From Glaesserella parasuis (lineage in GTDB: Bacteria > Pseudomonadota > Gammaproteobacteria > Enterobacterales > Pasteurellaceae), in assembly GCF_002015085.1 (NCBI RefSeq), contig NZ_MUXW01000026.1:1-34749 (forward strand): 34,749 bases of DNA, given 5' to 3'. The translations under genes and the position numbers were made by a program. Within the stretch, counting starts at the first letter, position 1, and the number at the start of each line of letters is the position of its first letter. Positions 16,549 through 24,222 of the stretch are shown piece after piece. The notes below the pieces were generated by a model. The model had not been told where the DNA came from, searched no databases, and was given only the letters and a program-made list of their open reading frames with translations.

Positions 16549-16840
16549 GATTGACGTACTCTCCGCTATAAAAGGCGAGAATTCCTACTAGCTCCTATTG
16601 TTCTCAATAGGCTACTTCGTATTGCTCATTTTACCAAGTCAACGCCCGATTAAACACAAAACGAGCAGATCCGCAGAACTGTTTAATTCTGCGGATTTGC
16701 TGCCTGCCGCGGTAATGCGCCCATTTCGATTATTCGCCAATACATCGAGCAACAACAAACACCTGCTTAGTTAGGTTTGAAACGGCTCACACCGTTTGCG
16801 CCTTATATCTCGATCCTTCAGGACGGAGTTTGACGGCACA
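16549..16840. mobile_element. Collapsed IS605-type (IS200/IS605 family) element
   Basis: Two coding remnants survive back to back. On the plus strand 16702-16770 reads CRGNAPISIIRQYIEQQQTPA and a stop, the C-terminus of a TnpA Y1 transposase. On the minus strand 16705-16631 reads RRIKQFCGSARFVFNRAL plus a stop, the N-terminal part of TnpB/OrfB. Their divergence is the IS605 arrangement. Outside them are an imperfect palindrome at 16559-16584 ending in GTACGTCAA on the minus strand (right end) and a hairpin AAACGG-CTCACA-CCGTTT at 16780-16797 (left end). The bulk of both genes is deleted. The left end runs into the 3' end of qseC. Outer limits are approximate. Confidence 0.7.
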
Positions 16841-18218
16841 GTCCCGATAAATTAATAATAGCTCTAAGCCCTTTTCCACCCTTCACATTGTATACATTAT
16901 CCATCGAAATATAGTAACCATGCAACTCCGCAATACGCCTTACAATCGACAAGCCTAAACCGCTCCCTTTTTCATTCTGCCCAGCAGGACGGTAAAAACG
17001 CTGCCCCAGTTTAGCAAGATCTGCCTCATCAACACCACCACCATTATCTTCCACGATAATACATTGCGACTCTAATGTAATACGAATGGTCGTACCTTGA
17101 GGGCAATATTTCATTGCATTATCTACCAGATTTCGTAACATCAAGGAAAGAAGTAACGGCTGACCTTGTTTAACCGCAGGTACGCCTTTTTGTTCAAACT
17201 CAATTTCCATCTCTCGTTTTTGAGCTTGGAAATAAAGCTCTCCCACCAATGATGGAATTAATTTCTCCCAATGAATATCTTCTACACCTTCCAATTCCGT
17301 TAAGTTATCTAAACGGGATAGCGTAAGCAGTTGCTCAATTAATTGTGTTGCACGATTAATTCCTTGAGTAAGATTATACAAGGCTTTCTCGCGTAAAGCG
17401 GTATCATCTCCAGCTAATTGTGCAATTTCCGTTTGAATTTTCAATGCAGCTAACGGACTGCGTAACTCGTGAGCAGCGTCAGAGGTAAAGCGACGCTCTC
17501 TTAATAACACAGTTGATGTTTTATCAAAAAACTGATTTAAGCTAGTAACTACTGGTAAAATCTCTTTCGGCACTGCTGTCGAAAGCGGACTGTTATCGTC
17601 AGGTGTTCGCTGTTGAACTTGCTCCCCGACACGTTGCAATGTCAATAATTCACGCTTAATAACCCACACAATCAATCCCAATAATAACGGTAAACTAGCA
17701 AACCAGATCCACATTTGGCTAAACACCATTCCTTGAACCAGATCATCTCGATAATCTTGCTCTTGACCGACCGCCACAAAAAAACGATCACTAATCGGTA
17801 ACCAAAAAATTCGCCACTCATCGTCATCTTCGTGATTAAGTCGGGATTTGGTAAAACCACTGGCTCTTTTAAATGGAAAGTTTGCACCATTATGCCCGTC
17901 ACTTAATATCCTTTCCCCTTGAGCATTAAAGATAGCAAATGCCAGAGCGTCATCATCGAAAGTGGTCTTTTTAAAAGATTTCTTATGATGTTCGCCGTTA
18001 AAAGCCCGTTGTGGCTTACGTTCCATCAATAATGTGCGTAAATCTGAAGAAGCCAAACGTTGAGCAAATAACACTTGTTGAGCATCAAACACTTCATCAA
18101 CTTCGTGACGAACTTGCACCCACGCCACTGCAGTGGATATAAGCCAAATAAGCAACGCTGTGCAAGAAATGACGATCATCAAGCGAAAACGTAAACTGGT
18201 ATTTTTAAGCAACTTCAT
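16818..18218 (-). CDS. qseC: Sensor histidine kinase QseC
   Basis: This is an inner-membrane two-component sensor that phosphorylates QseB. Membrane segments are at about residues 12-33 and 163-185, with a periplasmic sensor loop between them containing DDDALAFAIFNAQGERILSDG and FFVAVGQEQDYRDDL, as in E. coli QseC. The H-box is RRFTSDAAHELRSPLAALK (His near residue 250), the N-box LMLRNLVDNAMKYCPQG, and the ATP lid motifs are VEDNGGGVDEADL and GSGLGLSIVRRIAELHG. It overlaps qseB by 14 bases. The last residues, SGLCRQTPS, are not typical of the family and appear to be encoded by the end of the neighbouring IS605 remnant. Confidence 0.92.
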   Translation of the reverse strand: MKLLKNTSLRFRLMIVISCTALLIWLISTAVAWVQVRHEVDEVFDAQQVLFAQRLASSDLRTLLMERKPQRAFNGEHHKKSFKKTTFDDDALAFAIFNAQGERILSDGHNGANFPFKRASGFTKSRLNHEDDDEWRIFWLPISDRFFVAVGQEQDYRDDLVQGMVFSQMWIWFASLPLLLGLIVWVIKRELLTLQRVGEQVQQRTPDDNSPLSTAVPKEILPVVTSLNQFFDKTSTVLLRERRFTSDAAHELRSPLAALKIQTEIAQLAGDDTALREKALYNLTQGINRATQLIEQLLTLSRLDNLTELEGVEDIHWEKLIPSLVGELYFQAQKREMEIEFEQKGVPAVKQGQPLLLSLMLRNLVDNAMKYCPQGTTIRITLESQCIIVEDNGGGVDEADLAKLGQRFYRPAGQNEKGSGLGLSIVRRIAELHGYYISMDNVYNVKGGKGLRAIINLSGLCRQTPS

Positions 18219-18876
18219 CGTTTTTTCCTAAGGCATAGCCAACACTGTGTACGGTACGAATAAACTGTTTTCCGAGTTTTTGGCGTAAATTGTAGATATG
18301 GACTTCAAGGGCGTTGCTACTGACTTCATCGTCCCAAGTATAGAGTTTCTCTTCAATAAAAGAACGGGTGAGAACACGCTCTTTATTGTGCATAAATAGC
18401 TCAAGTAAATTGTACTCTCGTGTGGTTAGGGTGACTTCTTGCTCCCGAAGAAACACTTTGCGTTGGTTTGGATCGAATTTAACTAAACTATGTTCAATCA
18501 CGGGGTTGGTATGCCCATAACGACGGCGGATCAAAGCTTGTAAACGAGCTACAACTTCTGCGAGAGCAAAAGGTTTACAAAGATAATCATCTGCACCACG
18601 TTGTAGCCCAGTGATACGTTCATCAAGGGTATCTCTTGCAGTCAAAATTAGCACTGGCACATCTTGATTTGCCCGTCGCCAACTTTGTAACACCTCAAGT
18701 CCGTCCATTTTAGGCAAGGTGAGATCGAGAACAACGGCATCATAAGGAGCAGAACTTAACGCCTCTAAGCCAGATCTGCCATCGGCAAACCAGTCCACAC
18801 TAAAGCCAGATTTACTCAAACCAAGTTTTAGCCCTTCACCGATCAACGGATCGTCTTCAACTAATAAAATACGCAT
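18205..18876 (-). CDS. qseB: Response regulator QseB (OmpR family)
   Basis: This 223-residue transcription factor has an N-terminal receiver domain (phospho-acceptor Asp51 in VVLDLTLPKMDG, acidic pocket VEDD at 6-9, Lys102 region in YLCKPFALAE) and a C-terminal winged helix (LTTREYNLLELFMHNKERVLTRSFIEEKLY). Best matches by recall are QseB/PmrA-type regulators. It lies in ygiW-qseB-qseC, the same order as in E. coli, with an intrinsic terminator between ygiW and qseB that probably lowers its expression relative to ygiW. A CTTAAG-N5-CTTAAG box upstream of ygiW suggests autoregulation. Confidence 0.93.
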   Translation of the reverse strand: MRILLVEDDPLIGEGLKLGLSKSGFSVDWFADGRSGLEALSSAPYDAVVLDLTLPKMDGLEVLQSWRRANQDVPVLILTARDTLDERITGLQRGADDYLCKPFALAEVVARLQALIRRRYGHTNPVIEHSLVKFDPNQRKVFLREQEVTLTTREYNLLELFMHNKERVLTRSFIEEKLYTWDDEVSSNALEVHIYNLRQKLGKQFIRTVHSVGYALGKNDEVA

Positions 18877-18895
18877 CTCAACCTCCCAATTTCAA

Positions 18896-18924
18896 AAAAG
18901 AAAAGTGGCATTTACAGCCACTTT
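18896..18924 (-). terminator. Terminator/attenuator between ygiW and qseB
   Basis: On the minus strand AAAGTGGC-TGTAAAT-GCCACTTT is followed by TCTTTTTT. It lies 13 bases after the ygiW stop codon and 20 bases before the qseB start, so it should reduce read-through into qseBC. Confidence 0.85.
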
Positions 18925-18936
18925 CCCATTATCGCA

Positions 18937-19302
18937 TTAATTTGCTTTTTCAACACGATGAACATCAACTTCTGTACCGACCAATGATTTATCAATTTCA
19001 CCATAAAGTCTGATTTCATCATTTGGAGTAACATTTAACCCTCTCCAAGCCTCGTCATCAATATCAACAGTAATCTCACCGCTTGCATCACGGAATGTGA
19101 AATTGTCTTTATCCAATTGTTTAACCAACTTGCCTTGCAAGACAACATATTGATCATCGCTCATTGAAGAAACTTGGCTTGCTGGAGTAATCGCTTGCTG
19201 GCTATTATTAAAGCCACCATTTTGATAATAACCTTTGTCCGCAAACGCTGAAAGGCTAACTGTTGATAAAATTAATGCTGAAAGTAAAGTAAGTTTTTTC
19301 AT
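18937..19302 (-). CDS. ygiW: YgiW/YdeI-family OB-fold stress protein
   Basis: This is a 121-residue predicted periplasmic protein. MKKLTLLSALILSTVSLSAFA is a signal peptide with AFA-D cleavage near residue 21. The rest is the bacterial OB-fold domain: VVLQGKLVKQLDKDNFTFRD, then GEITVDIDDEAWRGLNVTP and DEIRLYGEIDKSLVGTEVDV. Family members are linked to stress tolerance in enterobacteria; biochemical function is unsettled. In E. coli ygiW also precedes qseB. GGAGCAA sits upstream of the ATG. It is the first gene of the operon and lies under a PmrA/QseB-like box. Confidence 0.92.
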   Translation of the reverse strand: MKKLTLLSALILSTVSLSAFADKGYYQNGGFNNSQQAITPASQVSSMSDDQYVVLQGKLVKQLDKDNFTFRDASGEITVDIDDEAWRGLNVTPNDEIRLYGEIDKSLVGTEVDVHRVEKAN

Positions 19303-19350
19303 AAATTGCTCCGAGTGTTTATTAGTGAAAGCACTATTGCTTTGTTGAGT

Positions 19351-19385
19351 GTATTAAAACAGAGAAATCTTAAGAAAGTCTTAAG
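19351..19385 (-). promoter_or_regulatory. ygiW-qseBC promoter with a PmrA/QseB-like box
   Basis: CTTAAG-N5-CTTAAG (19369-19374 and 19380-19385) is a perfect two-half-site box of the PmrA/QseB type. TAATAC (19356-19351 on the minus strand) is a likely -10 element, which places the box over the -35 position, as expected for an activator that replaces a weak -35. Confidence 0.65.
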
Positions 19386-19417
19386 ATAAGAAAATTTATT
19401 TTTAGACAAAATCTAAT

Positions 19418-19451
19418 AAAAAAGCGGCAAGATTCGTAAATCCTACCGCTT
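19418..19451 (-). terminator. Terminator after the TonB-dependent receptor
   Basis: On the minus strand AAGCGG (19451-19446) and CCGCTT (19427-19422), with further GATT/AATC pairing inside, are followed by a T-run. The arms are partial uptake sequences in inverted orientation, a common terminator design in Pasteurellaceae. Confidence 0.8.
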
Positions 19452-19470
19452 AGATCACATTATTAAAAAA

Positions 19471-21432
19471 TTAGAATCTATAGTTTGCCCCAATAATGTA
19501 CTGACGGCCAGGGTTTATATGTGAATGTAAACGTTGGCTATGACTTTGATATCGTTTATTTCCAATATTATTAATAGCAAAGTCGAGACTTAAATCATCT
19601 TTGAGTAATCTCAGATTAGCATAAATATCGTGTACTCCGTAACCAGCTTTACGAATTCTTTCATCGCCACTTCTAGTCGTAATCACAAAGGTTTTAGCTT
19701 CTGCATAACGCCCTCTATATCCTATCTCTAGATTTGGATTCTCAAATGTATAGGAAAGGGTTGTTTTCCATTGGCGACCTTTAGGTACAATATCCAAAAC
19801 ATCCCCCGAAAGTTTAAAGCCTTCAGGGGTAGCTCTTGAATAACTTGCTCCAACACCAATTTTTAGCCCTGCAATTTCATAAGATGCTTCAGCATCATAT
19901 CCTCTAGTTCTAAGATTGCCAAGATTTGTTATAGTAGGAGCAGTAACTCCGGAGTAATAATTCGTTACTTTTTCATCAAAAAGGCTTGCTACAAGTCTAG
20001 CTCCTGAATGTTTCCATTCAAAACCGACTTCTGCTAGACGTGATTGTTCAGGTTTTAGATTACTATCAACATCTCTCCTTCCACGAACTTGTGCTAAATT
20101 TGCACGGTTATCTGTTATAGTATTAGCTGTGGCTAACGCTGGGGAACGGCTGGCATAATTCAATTTTGTCTTCAATGCCAAGTTTGAGGTGATATCCCAA
20201 ATTACATTCAAGCTAGGATTCACTTTCCCCTCAGAAGCATGAATTTTAGTACTATTTGGTTTGCCTAATGTATTTAAGCTGAAATGGTCGTAGCGAACGC
20301 CTGTTGTTAAAGTAACTTTCTGAATTGCCCAAATAGCTTCTAAATACAATCCATACTCTTTTTTACTTTCACCTTTCAAACTTCCTCTGCGTTGGTTTTG
20401 GCTTTCTACAGATTCATTGCGTAAATTTATTCCATATTTAAGCAGATGTTCACTGAATAATGGGCTAGTAAAATTAAGATTAGCTCCCTTAGTATGTGTT
20501 TGAGAAACTCGTTCTCCCTGTATAAAGTTTGTATTTCTTTGACCTTGCTCATAAGCTAAACGTTCATCTTTTAAATGAATATAGAATAGGTTGGCATCTA
20601 GATCTCGAATAAATCCAAGGTTCGTTCCAGTATAATTTAAATTATATGTACGTTGAGTATCCTCAATCGGACCAGGAGATACCCAATGAGCGAACTCCGG
20701 ACGTTCTGCACTATCACCATAATAGTGCTCTTGACGAAAACTAAATCCTATATGGTGATTCTCATTAATATCATAACCAACTTTAGCTAAATAGTTTGCT
20801 TGTTGACGAGCTGTATTAATTGCCTCATTAGTTTTACTTACACCATTTATATAGCCTTTTCCACCTTTATAATTTTTATTATCAACCCAGCTACCTGTCG
20901 CCAATACATCTAATCCTTGATGATAACCATATACAGAAAGATTTCCACGAATACCTTTATTACTGTTATAAGTCGTACCGACTCTTGCGCCAAAAGCATT
21001 TCCTTCTTTTAGTAAATCTTTTGCATCCACAGTCTCCGCTCTTATTGCACCACTCGTCTTACCAATTCCAGCACTGGCTGAACCAGCACCTTTATCTACA
21101 CGAATATTTTTCATCATGACGGGATCAAACTGAAAGCGCCCCTGGTGGTACCAAAGTTGTGTTCCTGTTTCGGTATTATCCACAACTAAATTAACCCGAT
21201 TTTGACCTGCGCTACGAATAGAGAGATATTGCGCAGAATCACTTCCACCACCAACACCAACTTCTGTCTTATTAGCAAAAAGTTCTCTTAAATTTTGTAT
21301 TTTGGCATCATCCGCAATGATTGTATTTTTTTCTTTTACTTCAACAGTATCCAAAACCAGTGTATTGGCATAAGCTGCCCCGCTTGTAATGGCTAAAGTA
21401 ATTAAGCTCATACGAAAAGCTATATTTGACAT
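19471..21432 (-). CDS. TonB-dependent outer-membrane receptor, probable iron/heme uptake
   Basis: This 653-residue outer-membrane receptor has a signal peptide ending AAYA (about residue 22). A TonB box-like LDTVEVKEK follows (about 27-35). The plug domain includes LSIRSAGQNRVNLVVDNTE and GTQLWYHQGRFQFDPVMMKN, then IRVDKGAGSASAGIGKTSGA. A 22-strand barrel ends in the typical aromatic residue, ANYRF. The late motif LSLDFAINNIGNKRYQSHSQ is also usual. The plug resembles FrpB/FetA-type and heme receptors, but the ligand cannot be told from sequence. The Fur-like box within its promoter supports an iron-related role. No ABC transporter or tonB gene is adjacent. AGGAG precedes the ATG. Confidence 0.9.
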   Translation of the reverse strand: MSNIAFRMSLITLAITSGAAYANTLVLDTVEVKEKNTIIADDAKIQNLRELFANKTEVGVGGGSDSAQYLSIRSAGQNRVNLVVDNTETGTQLWYHQGRFQFDPVMMKNIRVDKGAGSASAGIGKTSGAIRAETVDAKDLLKEGNAFGARVGTTYNSNKGIRGNLSVYGYHQGLDVLATGSWVDNKNYKGGKGYINGVSKTNEAINTARQQANYLAKVGYDINENHHIGFSFRQEHYYGDSAERPEFAHWVSPGPIEDTQRTYNLNYTGTNLGFIRDLDANLFYIHLKDERLAYEQGQRNTNFIQGERVSQTHTKGANLNFTSPLFSEHLLKYGINLRNESVESQNQRRGSLKGESKKEYGLYLEAIWAIQKVTLTTGVRYDHFSLNTLGKPNSTKIHASEGKVNPSLNVIWDITSNLALKTKLNYASRSPALATANTITDNRANLAQVRGRRDVDSNLKPEQSRLAEVGFEWKHSGARLVASLFDEKVTNYYSGVTAPTITNLGNLRTRGYDAEASYEIAGLKIGVGASYSRATPEGFKLSGDVLDIVPKGRQWKTTLSYTFENPNLEIGYRGRYAEAKTFVITTRSGDERIRKAGYGVHDIYANLRLLKDDLSLDFAINNIGNKRYQSHSQRLHSHINPGRQYIIGANYRF

Positions 21433-21476
21433 TAAAACTCCTATTAGGTAAAAACCAAGTAAAACACTCAGAAATA

Positions 21477-21505
21477 ATCATAAATGAAAATTGTTATCAC
21501 TTCAA
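21477..21505 (-). promoter_or_regulatory. Receptor promoter with a Fur-like box in the spacer
   Basis: On the minus strand TTGAAG (21505-21500), 17 bases, then TATGAT (21482-21477). The spacer holds TGATAAC-A-ATTTTCA (21499-21485), which matches the Fur 7-1-7 consensus TGATAAT-N-ATTATCA in 12 of 14 positions. Fur binding there would block RNA polymerase directly, giving iron repression. Confidence 0.75.
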
Positions 21506-21540
21506 ATAAAATTTAATAGAATACTGAGAAAATAATAGAA

Positions 21541-21567
21541 ATAAAAAAACCCAGCTTTCGCTGGGTT
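21541..21567 (-). terminator. Intrinsic terminator after rpmG
   Basis: On the minus strand AACCCAGC-GAAA-GCTGGGTT is followed by TTTTTAT, about 20 bases after the rpmG stop codon. A GAAA tetraloop makes it very stable. Confidence 0.93.
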
Positions 21568-21586
21568 CTTAATATAAGTAAGCAAA

Positions 21587-21757
21587 TTATTTGATTTTGG
21601 CTTCTTTATAAACAACGTGTTTACGCACAACTGGATCAAATTTTTTGATTTCCATTTTTTCTGGCATATTACGTTTGTTTTTTGTTGTTGTGTAGAAGTG
21701 ACCAGTTTCAGCAGTAGAAACTAATTTGATCTTCTCGCGATTACCTTTAGCTGCCAT
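21587..21757 (-). CDS. rpmG: 50S ribosomal protein L33
   Basis: This is a 56-residue basic protein of the large ribosomal subunit. The translation begins MAAKGNREKIKLVSTAETGH and continues FYTTTKNKRNMPEKMEIKKF, ending VVYKEAKIK. This is the cysteine-free form of L33, which does not bind zinc. AAGGAGC lies just before the ATG. It follows rpmB by 11 bases and shares its promoter and the terminator at 21541-21567, as in most gammaproteobacteria. Confidence 0.97.
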   Translation of the reverse strand: MAAKGNREKIKLVSTAETGHFYTTTKNKRNMPEKMEIKKFDPVVRKHVVYKEAKIK

Positions 21758-21768
21758 TTGTTAGCTCC

Positions 21769-22005
21769 TTAGATTTTTTCGCCACGAGCACGGATTTCAG
21801 CTAATACTGCATCGATGCCTTTTTTATCAATAATACGCATACCTTTCGCTGTTAAGCGTAAAGTTACGAAACGGTTTTCGCTCTCAACCCAGAAACGGTG
21901 AGTGTGAAGGTTTGGAAGAAAACGACGTTTAGTCGCATTCATTGCGTGCGAGCGGTTGTTACCAACTGCTGGACGCTTGCCTGTTACTTGACAGACTCTA
22001 GACAT
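21769..22005 (-). CDS. rpmB: 50S ribosomal protein L28
   Basis: This 78-residue large-subunit protein starts MSRVCQVTGKRPAVGNNRSH and ends VLAEIRARGEKI, collinear with E. coli L28. I place the start at 22005 because MSRVCQ is the conserved N-terminus and GGAGAA lies at normal distance; a TTG two codons earlier is not needed. It is the first gene of rpmB-rpmG. Its leader of about 115 bases contains a perfect palindrome that may serve regulation. Confidence 0.98.
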   Translation of the reverse strand: MSRVCQVTGKRPAVGNNRSHAMNATKRRFLPNLHTHRFWVESENRFVTLRLTAKGMRIIDKKGIDAVLAEIRARGEKI

Positions 22006-22024
22006 TTTCAATTCTCCGATATTA

Positions 22025-22158
22025 CTTAAGCTTAAGCTAAATGGTTCGGGCGTTCAGAAAGGCTCAACTCAATCTGACGACCTCGTCAGGTACATACACC
22101 CGACCCACAGACTATTTTAAAGACTGTGAATTATACTTGCTTTAGCTCATCTAAACAA
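22025..22158 (-). promoter_or_regulatory. rpmB promoter and structured leader
   Basis: On the minus strand TTGTTT (22158-22153), a 17-base spacer and TATAAT (22135-22130); the -10 box overlaps the radC stop codon. The leader carries CTGACGA-GG-TCGTCAG (22089-22074), a perfect 7-bp palindrome, and the doubled palindrome CTTAAGCTTAAG (22025-22036) close to the start codon. A role in ribosomal-protein feedback is possible but not shown. Confidence 0.6.
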
Positions 22159-22847
22159 GGGGAAAATTCGTAATTTTCCTGTTCAAACTTCTCTTCTTCG
22201 AACGAAAAATAGTCACCTTTGCCAACAATAATATGATCAACAAAGCGAATATCGACTAAATCGCACGCCATTTCGATTTTTCGAGTTAGAAAGCGATCAG
22301 CCTCACTTGGATTACAATTGCCAGATGGGTGGTTATGAGCAACTAAAATGGCAGCAGCATTACACTTTAAGGCCTCTTTGATGATTTCACGAGGATGAAC
22401 AGATGCTTGGTTGATCGTGCCATAAAACATTTTTTCTGTTTTAATTAGCCTATTTTGGTTATCTAAAAAGATCACCATAAACACCTCTCGCTCCCAAGAT
22501 TCTAATTCCGATTGAAAATACATTACCGCCAAATAGGGACTATCTACCATTTCATTGACTTTCATTTGTTGGGATAGATAGCGTTTCGTCATCTCTTTCG
22601 TAGCCTGAAGTTGAATGTACTGAATTTGCCCTAACCCTTTGATTTTACAAAAATCCTCTAATGTCGCTGACAGCAATCCTCGTAATGAGCCAAAGGCAGT
22701 TAATACACTTTCTGATAGATCCATTACAGGTATCCCTTTAATTCCTGTGCGTAAAAAGATTGCCAATAGCTCCGCATCACTTAAAGCTTCTGCCCCAAAT
22801 TTTAGTAATTTTTCTCTTGGCATTAATTCATAAGAACTTTCATTCAT
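22131..22847 (-). CDS. radC: RadC family JAMM/MPN protein
   Basis: This is a 238-residue protein. The N-terminal third is a helix-hairpin-helix-like segment (SLRGLLSATLEDFCKIKGLGQ, about residues 53-73). The C-terminal two thirds are a JAMM metalloprotease-like domain with the metal motif AHNHPSGNCNPSEADRF (His-x-His and Asp, about residues 172-188). The family was once linked to DNA repair, but its activity is unsettled. MNESSYELMPREKLLKFGAEALSDAELLAIFLR is the conserved N-terminus; the ribosome site is weak. In many gammaproteobacteria radC sits beside rpmB and opposite coaBC, as here. Confidence 0.93.
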   Translation of the reverse strand: MNESSYELMPREKLLKFGAEALSDAELLAIFLRTGIKGIPVMDLSESVLTAFGSLRGLLSATLEDFCKIKGLGQIQYIQLQATKEMTKRYLSQQMKVNEMVDSPYLAVMYFQSELESWEREVFMVIFLDNQNRLIKTEKMFYGTINQASVHPREIIKEALKCNAAAILVAHNHPSGNCNPSEADRFLTRKIEMACDLVDIRFVDHIIVGKGDYFSFEEEKFEQENYEFSPCLDELKQV

Positions 22848-22952
22848 ATTTTTTGTTCAATTAGTTAAAAAGTGCAAACAGCATAAAAATCTTCCCTCCT
22901 TGATTCAAAAGGCTTTTTCTCTTTTTTCGACAAAGATCGCAAAAATAGGGCG

Positions 22953-22981
22953 TTGTGAGTGAGTACCTATTTGCGTAGAAT
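22953..22981 (+). promoter_or_regulatory. Predicted promoter of coaBC-dut-slmA-yheU
   Basis: TTGTGA (22953-22958), a 17-base spacer and TAGAAT (22976-22981), 35 bases before the coaBC ATG. Confidence 0.55.
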
Positions 22982-23016
22982 AGCGAACAGAAAATCCATC
23001 ATAAAGATGATTCGTT

Positions 23017-24222
23017 ATGTTAAAAGATAAAAAAATCCTTATCGGCATTACTGGCGGTATTGCGGCTTACAAAACCATTGAGTTAATCCGTTTATTAAAA
23101 ACAGCGGGAGCAGAAGTGCGAGTAGCAATGACCCCTGCGGCAGAGGCCTTTGTAACACCGCTGACTTTGCAAGCTATTTCAGGTAATGCAGTTTCAACTT
23201 CTTTACTTGATCCACAAGCAGAATTAGCAATGGGGCATATTGAATTGGCGAAATGGGCTGATTTAGTCGTGATTGCCCCTGCAACAGCTGACTTTATTGC
23301 ACGGCTGCGTATTGGCATGGGCAATGATTTGCTTTCTACCATTTGTCTTGCGACCGCTTCACCAATTTTACTTGCACCAGCAATGAACCAGCAGATGTAC
23401 AAGCGGTCAATTGTGCAGGAAAATTTGCAAAGTTTAATAGAGCAAGGCGTTTCGATTATTGGGCCTAACGCTGGCTTTCAAGCCTGCGGCGATATAGGCA
23501 AAGGCAGAATGTCTGAGCCGAGTGAGATTTTCCAAGCGATTGAAGATCATTTTACGCAATCGCAGGATCTTGCTGACTTAAGCGTGGTGATTACCGCAGG
23601 CCCAACGCGTGAAGCGATCGATCCTGTGCGTTATATCAGCAATCACAGTTCAGGCAAAATGGGCTTTGCGATCGCGGAAGCCTTCGCTAAACGTGGGGCA
23701 AAAGTCACCTTGATTGCAGGCCCTGTTAATTTAGCCACACCGCAGAATGTTAGCCGTATTGACGTGATTTCTGCACAACAAATGGCGGAACAAGCGGTGA
23801 GTTTGGCACAAAAAAATGCAATTTTTATCGGCTGTGCGGCGGTCGCAGATTACCGTGTGGAACAGATTGCGGAGCAAAAAATCAAAAAAACAGGCAATAA
23901 TGATGAACTGACTTTAAAACTGGTAAAAAATCCCGATATTATCGCTACGGTGGCTCATCTTGCTCAAAATCGCCCTTTTGTCGTGGGGTTTGCTGCTGAA
24001 ACGCAAAATGTAGCAGATTATGCGAAAGACAAGTTACAACGTAAGAATTTAGATCTAATCTGTGCCAATGATGTCTCTGGCGGACAGGTGTTCGGGCAAG
24101 ATCAAAACTCACTGCAGCTCTTTTGGCAAAATGGCGAGAAAATTTTACCGCTTGCAGATAAAGGAAAATTGGCGGAAGGATTAGTAGCAGAAATTGTGAC
24201 AAGATATAAGGATAAAGAATGA
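23017..24222 (+). CDS. coaBC: Bifunctional phosphopantothenoylcysteine decarboxylase/synthetase
   Basis: This cytosolic enzyme makes 4'-phosphopantetheine in coenzyme A synthesis. Its CoaB half joins cysteine to phosphopantothenate using CTP and its CoaC half then decarboxylates the product with FMN. CoaC (about residues 1-185) shows ILIGITGGIAAYKTIELIR, the substrate-binding PAMNQQMY and the clamp ACGDIGKGRM. CoaB (about 190-401) shows ITAGPTREAIDPVRYISNHS and IKKTGNNDELTLKLVKNPDI. At 401 residues it has normal length. It is the first gene of the run and overlaps dut by four bases (ATGA), as in many relatives. Confidence 0.97.
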   Translation: MLKDKKILIGITGGIAAYKTIELIRLLKTAGAEVRVAMTPAAEAFVTPLTLQAISGNAVSTSLLDPQAELAMGHIELAKWADLVVIAPATADFIARLRIGMGNDLLSTICLATASPILLAPAMNQQMYKRSIVQENLQSLIEQGVSIIGPNAGFQACGDIGKGRMSEPSEIFQAIEDHFTQSQDLADLSVVITAGPTREAIDPVRYISNHSSGKMGFAIAEAFAKRGAKVTLIAGPVNLATPQNVSRIDVISAQQMAEQAVSLAQKNAIFIGCAAVADYRVEQIAEQKIKKTGNNDELTLKLVKNPDIIATVAHLAQNRPFVVGFAAETQNVADYAKDKLQRKNLDLICANDVSGGQVFGQDQNSLQLFWQNGEKILPLADKGKLAEGLVAEIVTRYKDKE

